64,000 bases of DNA from Pedobacter caeni. GTDB taxonomy: Bacteria; Bacteroidota; Bacteroidia; Sphingobacteriales; Sphingobacteriaceae. This document shows, in pieces, positions 61,123 to 64,000 of this stretch. The position numbers and the translations under genes were made by a program. The DNA lies in contig NZ_FQUQ01000002.1 in assembly GCF_900129215.1 (NCBI RefSeq), positions 1,054,001 to 1,118,000 on the forward strand, written 5' to 3'. Positions within the stretch are counted from its first letter, which is position 1. Each line of letters begins with the position of its first letter. The notes below the pieces were generated by a model, which saw only the letters and a list, made by a program, of their open reading frames with translations, was not told the DNA's origin and ran no database searches.

Positions 61123-61884
61123 GTGTTGTTAGAAAAAGATTCAAACGTACCTAAGGTTAGGATTTACGAGTCAAGAAAATTAATGGGAGCTGCGGCAGCG
61201 AGTCGACTTGCCAGAGAGATTGATGCTGTTTTGAAAAATAAAGATGCTGTTAATATCATATTCGCGGCAGCTCCTTCACAAAACGAATTTTTGACTGCGC
61301 TTTTTTATGAGCCTGTCAAATGGGAACATGTAAATGCTTTTCATATGGATGAATACATCAATTTGGATGAAAATGCGGAGCAAAGGTTTGGGAATTTTTT
61401 AAAAGAACGCATATTTGATAAGTTCAATTTTAAATCCGTTCACTACCTGGATGGGAATGTTGATGACATTCAATCAGAATGTAACCGTTATTCCAGATTG
61501 CTTGAAAATTATCCGGTGGATATCGTTTGTATGGGAATAGGTGAAAATGGGCATCTTGCCTTTAATGATCCACCTGTTGCCAATTTTACTGATCCGGAAA
61601 TGGTAAAGGTGGTTACACTTGATTTACCTTGCAGACAGCAACAGGTTAATGATGGTTGTTTTGCTAGTCTTGAAGAGGTTCCTACGCAGGCCTTAACTTT
61701 AACAATTCCTGCGCTAATGAGTGCAAGCGTTATCAATTGTGTAGTGCCAGGATCAGCGAAAGCACAGGCTATACTAAATACCTTAACCAAGCCAATAGGG
61801 AGTGATTTTCCGTCCACAGCATTACGAAATCATACCGGGGCAGTACTTTTTCTGGATATGGATAGCAGCAGATATATTCGATAG
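61123..61884 (+). CDS. nagB: Glucosamine-6-phosphate deaminase
   Basis: 253 aa, GTG start at 61123 (10 bases after nagA), chosen because the conserved N-terminal strand VRIYESRKLMGAAAASRLA begins near residue 8. It turns GlcN-6-P into fructose-6-P and ammonia. Active-site segments are AFHMDEYI (catalytic Asp), GIGENGHLAFNDP (typical GIGxxGHIAFNEP) and the allosteric-type region FTDPEMVKVVTL. Length is close to the family average of 250-266. It is the last gene of the hexosamine locus. Confidence 0.92.
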   Translation: MLLEKDSNVPKVRIYESRKLMGAAAASRLAREIDAVLKNKDAVNIIFAAAPSQNEFLTALFYEPVKWEHVNAFHMDEYINLDENAEQRFGNFLKERIFDKFNFKSVHYLDGNVDDIQSECNRYSRLLENYPVDIVCMGIGENGHLAFNDPPVANFTDPEMVKVVTLDLPCRQQQVNDGCFASLEEVPTQALTLTIPALMSASVINCVVPGSAKAQAILNTLTKPIGSDFPSTALRNHTGAVLFLDMDSSRYIR

Positions 61885-62018
61885 CGGGGAATTGAGCATA
61901 ATAATGAAATTGTTTCAGTGGTGATCATTTGTTGTGTTGTGATCGATTACCGGTCCATAAAGGCCGGATATATATATATCGTATGTTTTTTTTGTAAAAT
62001 ACTTATTTTTAGGTATTT

Positions 62019-62089
62019 GTGTTTTTTGTTCAAATGCATAGTTTAGTCATGATCAGCTTTATGATCATTAGGGTTTGTTCAAAAAACAC
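62019..62089. repeat. Inverted repeat with palindromic core
   Basis: GTGTTTTTTG (62019-62028) is complementary to CAAAAAACAC (62080-62089); a further 4 of 6 flanking bases also match. Inside, TGATCA occurs twice (62049-62070 region). The structure ends 6 bases before the ATG at 62096 and could be an operator or a leader hairpin. Confidence 0.55.
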
Positions 62090-62095
62090 AATGAT

Positions 62096-62746
62096 ATGAA
62101 TACTAAAAATACCCGTATTAAACCGGAATTAATCTCGTTTCTTACTATCCGTCGAAGCATTGGCATCCTTGGAATAGGACTTCCTTTTGCGCTGTTGATT
62201 TTCTCTTATATCTTTGGATGTGAAGTGATGCAGCCCTCCATTAGCCATTACTATTATACCTCCGTCGGCGCTTTATTTGTAGGCATCTTATCTGCTGTTG
62301 GACTTTTTCTGATCAGCTATAAAGGATTTAGTGCCCTGGACGATTTTGCAACCAATCTTGCCGGTTTTTGTGCTTTTGGAATCGCCTTCTTTGCAACATC
62401 TAAACCTATAGAATCCGCTTGTATTATTGTTGGCCTTTCTGGAAACAGCTTGCGGGAAATTTTACATTATGTTAGCGCTGCGGTTTTCTTCCTTACCCTT
62501 TCCTATATTTCCTTCTTTCTTTTTACCAAATCAAAGGGAACAAAGACCAAAAAGAAAGTCATAAGGAATCGGATCTATCGGGTATGTGCAGTCTTGATGC
62601 TGATTTTTGTCGTCCTTATTTTTATTACCGACAAGCTGATCAAAGTATCTGATCATCTGCATTTAACCTTTTGGCTGGAATGGGGGGCACTGATTAGTTT
62701 TGGGTTTTCCTGGTTGATCAAAGGAGAAACGTTCTTTAAAGGTTGA
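62096..62746 (+). CDS. Six-TM membrane protein of unknown family
   Basis: 216 aa from the ATG at 62096; a TTG seven codons upstream is also in frame. Six hydrophobic segments are seen at about 22-41, 55-74, 82-100, 119-145, 160-178 and 191-208. The short loop QPSISHYYYTSVGALFVG after TM1 is distinctive and looks conserved-type, but I cannot place it in a named family. The gene starts behind a long inverted repeat and is followed 27 bases later by a SLATT-like two-TM protein, so both may form one unit. There is no signal for a function. Confidence 0.7.
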   Translation: MNTKNTRIKPELISFLTIRRSIGILGIGLPFALLIFSYIFGCEVMQPSISHYYYTSVGALFVGILSAVGLFLISYKGFSALDDFATNLAGFCAFGIAFFATSKPIESACIIVGLSGNSLREILHYVSAAVFFLTLSYISFFLFTKSKGTKTKKKVIRNRIYRVCAVLMLIFVVLIFITDKLIKVSDHLHLTFWLEWGALISFGFSWLIKGETFFKG

Positions 62747-62773
62747 TCCTGTGTCTTGTCAATTTAGATTGTT

Positions 62774-63274
62774 ATGATGAATATTTCAGAAAAGGAGCTT
62801 TTCGATGCAGAGATGGAGGACGCTTTAAAAGCAGATCTTTGCCGCTTGATCAGAAGAATGAAAAGATTGGAGCGTCTGGATTCAACAATTGCACATTCTT
62901 TATTCTGGCTTTCTATATTAGCAAGTTTCAGTTCGGCAATTCTTGTTTCAGGAAAATATGATAGTACTTACTTATTGGCGGTAATTGCGGGTATCCCCGG
63001 TCTCGTGGTCGTTATTGAAAAAACCTTTGATTTTACTCAGCGAACGGTATGGGACTTGAATTTCAGAATGGAATTTGAGGAACTGCTGGATGAGATGAAG
63101 TACAAAAAGATAGCTGGTTATAAAGCGGTAAAAAAATTCAGGAAAATCATTAGAAAAAATGAGTATGCTTTCCAGAAAATCGGTTTTTTCAGCAAGACAA
63201 ATACCGACAGAAACAAGGATAATCCTGTCCTGACACTGCAAAAAACTGATCCGGAGGGAGGAGCAGACGATTAG
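62774..63274 (+). CDS. SLATT-like two-TM protein
   Basis: 166 aa; ATG codons at 62774 and 62777. A charged helical N-terminus (1-38) is followed by two close membrane helices (42-59 and 65-81) and a soluble helical C-terminus (83-150) with the pattern FDFTQRTVWDLNFRMEFEELLDEMKYKK. A pair of TM helices with such a helical region is typical of the SLATT (SMODS and SLOG-associated two-TM effector) families. By family knowledge these form pores in nucleotide-triggered anti-phage systems, yet no sensor or CD-NTase gene is in the window. The assignment is an inference from topology. Confidence 0.55.
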   Translation: MMNISEKELFDAEMEDALKADLCRLIRRMKRLERLDSTIAHSLFWLSILASFSSAILVSGKYDSTYLLAVIAGIPGLVVVIEKTFDFTQRTVWDLNFRMEFEELLDEMKYKKIAGYKAVKKFRKIIRKNEYAFQKIGFFSKTNTDRNKDNPVLTLQKTDPEGGADD

Positions 63275-63278
63275 TCAC

Positions 63279-63314
63279 ACTAAAGAGGTAATCCATAGAA
63301 ATTGCCTCTTTAGT
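63279..63314. terminator. Hairpin between the convergent SLATT-like and Imm70 genes
   Basis: A 14-base pairing (ACTAAAGAGGTAAT with ATTGCCTCTTTAGT, one wobble) around an 8-base loop. It lacks a T-tract on either side, so terminator function is only suggested by position. Confidence 0.5.
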
Positions 63315-63336
63315 ACCACTCTGTTTTAAAATTGAA

Positions 63337-63753
63337 CTAAAGTGATTGTATCCTGATCGGTTTTTGAATGTCTATGCCTGTCTGCAATGCTTTTTCAAAA
63401 ACATCAAAAAATTGTCTTCCATCGCTGGTTATAAAGTAGTTCGATAAACTGGTGATGGTTTCTGCAATGTTTTTTCCCCAGGGAGCTTGCTGCTTTAAAT
63501 CATCAATGTCCCATATGATACGATCCGGAGCATACTCCCTGAATAATGCTCTGATTTCATTTAGCTCTTTTTTAGCTTTAGGAATGTTTTCTAAAGATAA
63601 ATCGCCCTGGTATAGTTCATTCATTAGGAATGGGAATTTTGAGCCCCATTTATTGTCTTCCAGACGATAGGCTATGGTTGAGAAAAAAGAATGCAAGAGA
63701 CTTCCTGTTCCTATTTTATAAAATATGGGACCAATCCTAAGTCCTGTTGCCAT
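63337..63753 (-). CDS. Imm70 family immunity protein
   Basis: 138 aa, soluble, ATG start. The sequence follows the Imm70 pattern: GTGSLLHSFFSTIAYRLEDNKWGSKFPFLMNELYQGDLS, then ELNEIRALFREYAPDRIIWDIDDL, QQAPWGKNIAETITSLSNYFITSDGRQFF. Imm70 proteins protect against cognate toxins of polymorphic toxin systems in which toxin and immunity genes are neighbours. Here the gene directly upstream on the same strand, cut by the window end, stops 8 bases before this start. That gene has no recognisable toxin domain in its visible part. An orphan immunity gene is therefore equally possible. Confidence 0.8.
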   Translation of the reverse strand: MATGLRIGPIFYKIGTGSLLHSFFSTIAYRLEDNKWGSKFPFLMNELYQGDLSLENIPKAKKELNEIRALFREYAPDRIIWDIDDLKQQAPWGKNIAETITSLSNYFITSDGRQFFDVFEKALQTGIDIQKPIRIQSL

Positions 63754-63761
63754 TTGTCAAA

Positions 63762-64000
63762 TTAATTATTATCTGTTTTTTTTTCTACAAATATTGGTGT
63801 TTCTGTTACGTCAATTACCAGCTTTCCATTTATGGTATTTACTGTTTTTGCAAGCATTTCTTCTTTTCCAATCTGGAGTGTATGGATGATGGCTTGTTTT
63901 GCATCACCCAGATTAAGTTCATATTTTGCTGTTCTCCCTTTTTGATCAGGTATAGTAAGCACATAAATTTCCTTCTTATCTGATTTGTATAAGTCTACTA
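63762..64000 (-). CDS. C-terminal end of an unrecognised protein (5' partial)
   Basis: An uninterrupted minus-strand frame runs from the window edge to the stop at 63762. Its visible 78-79 residues read as a beta-rich segment (YVLTIPDQKG, YELNLGDAKQ, GKLVIDVTETPIFVE), in style close to the C-terminal beta-sandwich of secreted glycosidases, followed by the short charged tail KKTDNN. The start is outside the window; the GTG at 63962 is internal. It precedes the Imm70 gene by 8 bases. The identity is uncertain. Confidence 0.5.
   Translation of the reverse strand, partial: VDLYKSDKKEIYVLTIPDQKGRTAKYELNLGDAKQAIIHTLQIGKEEMLAKTVNTINGKLVIDVTETPIFVEKKTDNN

Noticed and set aside
61950..61990. Terminator behind nagB (CCGG/CCGG followed by a T8 tract)
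   Set aside because: The stem is only 4 bp and is separated from the T-tract by 17 bases of AT repeat.

Overview
The window looks like a stretch of chromosome from a Bacteroidota bacterium, most likely Sphingobacteriaceae and Pedobacter-like. The signs are several SusC/SusD-type outer-membrane pairs, an ECF sigma/FecR pair in front of one of them, a short primary sigma factor, type III glutamine synthetase, an S46 dipeptidyl peptidase, many lipoprotein signal peptides, no clear Shine-Dalgarno sites, and repeated matches to the Bacteroidota promoter box TAnnTTTG. No replication or conjugation genes were seen.

Layout. 1-5 kb: a degenerate HAD protein, a secreted S41 protease, an M28 peptidase and an aldo/keto reductase. 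5-11 kb: housekeeping genes on the minus strand (long-form GAPDH, rpoD, YegP-like protein, MBL hydrolase, lpdA), interrupted by a decayed HTH/membrane-protein module near 7.8-8.1 kb and an intergenic palindrome near 8.7 kb. 11-18 kb: an Oar-like TonB receptor and a GH123-like secreted protein. 18-24 kb: a DUF417/AraC pair, then a reactive-sulfur module (Crp/Fnr regulator, TauE/SafE exporter, two YeeE/YedE half-transporters, a CstB-like persulfide dioxygenase-rhodanese). 24-32 kb: ECF sigma, FecR, SusC, SusD and a secreted-type metallophosphoesterase. 32-37 kb: LysR/MFS divergent pair, DPP7, a small lipoprotein. 37.5-45 kb: a tandem intergenic repeat, purM, glnN, trmN6, a YfcE-type phosphoesterase, fbp, rnhA and tRNA-His. 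45.4-61.9 kb: a GlcNAc/hexosamine-polysaccharide locus (LacI regulator, NagP-like transporter, CBM9-like protein, GH16, SusCD, FAS1-containing lipoprotein, two GH20 enzymes, nagA, nagB). 62-64 kb: a small accessory stretch with a six-TM protein, a SLATT-like two-TM protein, an Imm70-type immunity protein and a CDS cut by the window end.

Two regulatory circuits can be read directly. In the sulfur module, a GTGA-N6-TCAC palindrome stands before both the transporter operon and the persulfide dioxygenase gene, each time exactly 29.5 bp (centre to first base) upstream of a CAnnTTTG promoter box; the adjacent Crp/Fnr protein is the obvious candidate activator. In the hexosamine locus, one 15-bp motif, CGTGTACGTnnnCGT, stands before the transporter, the GH16 gene and susC, and fits the LacI-family protein encoded at the head of the locus. 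The most unusual items are the identical geometry of the sulfur promoters, the mixed-domain lipoprotein of the hexosamine locus, the decayed HTH operon behind an intact promoter, and the intergenic repeats.
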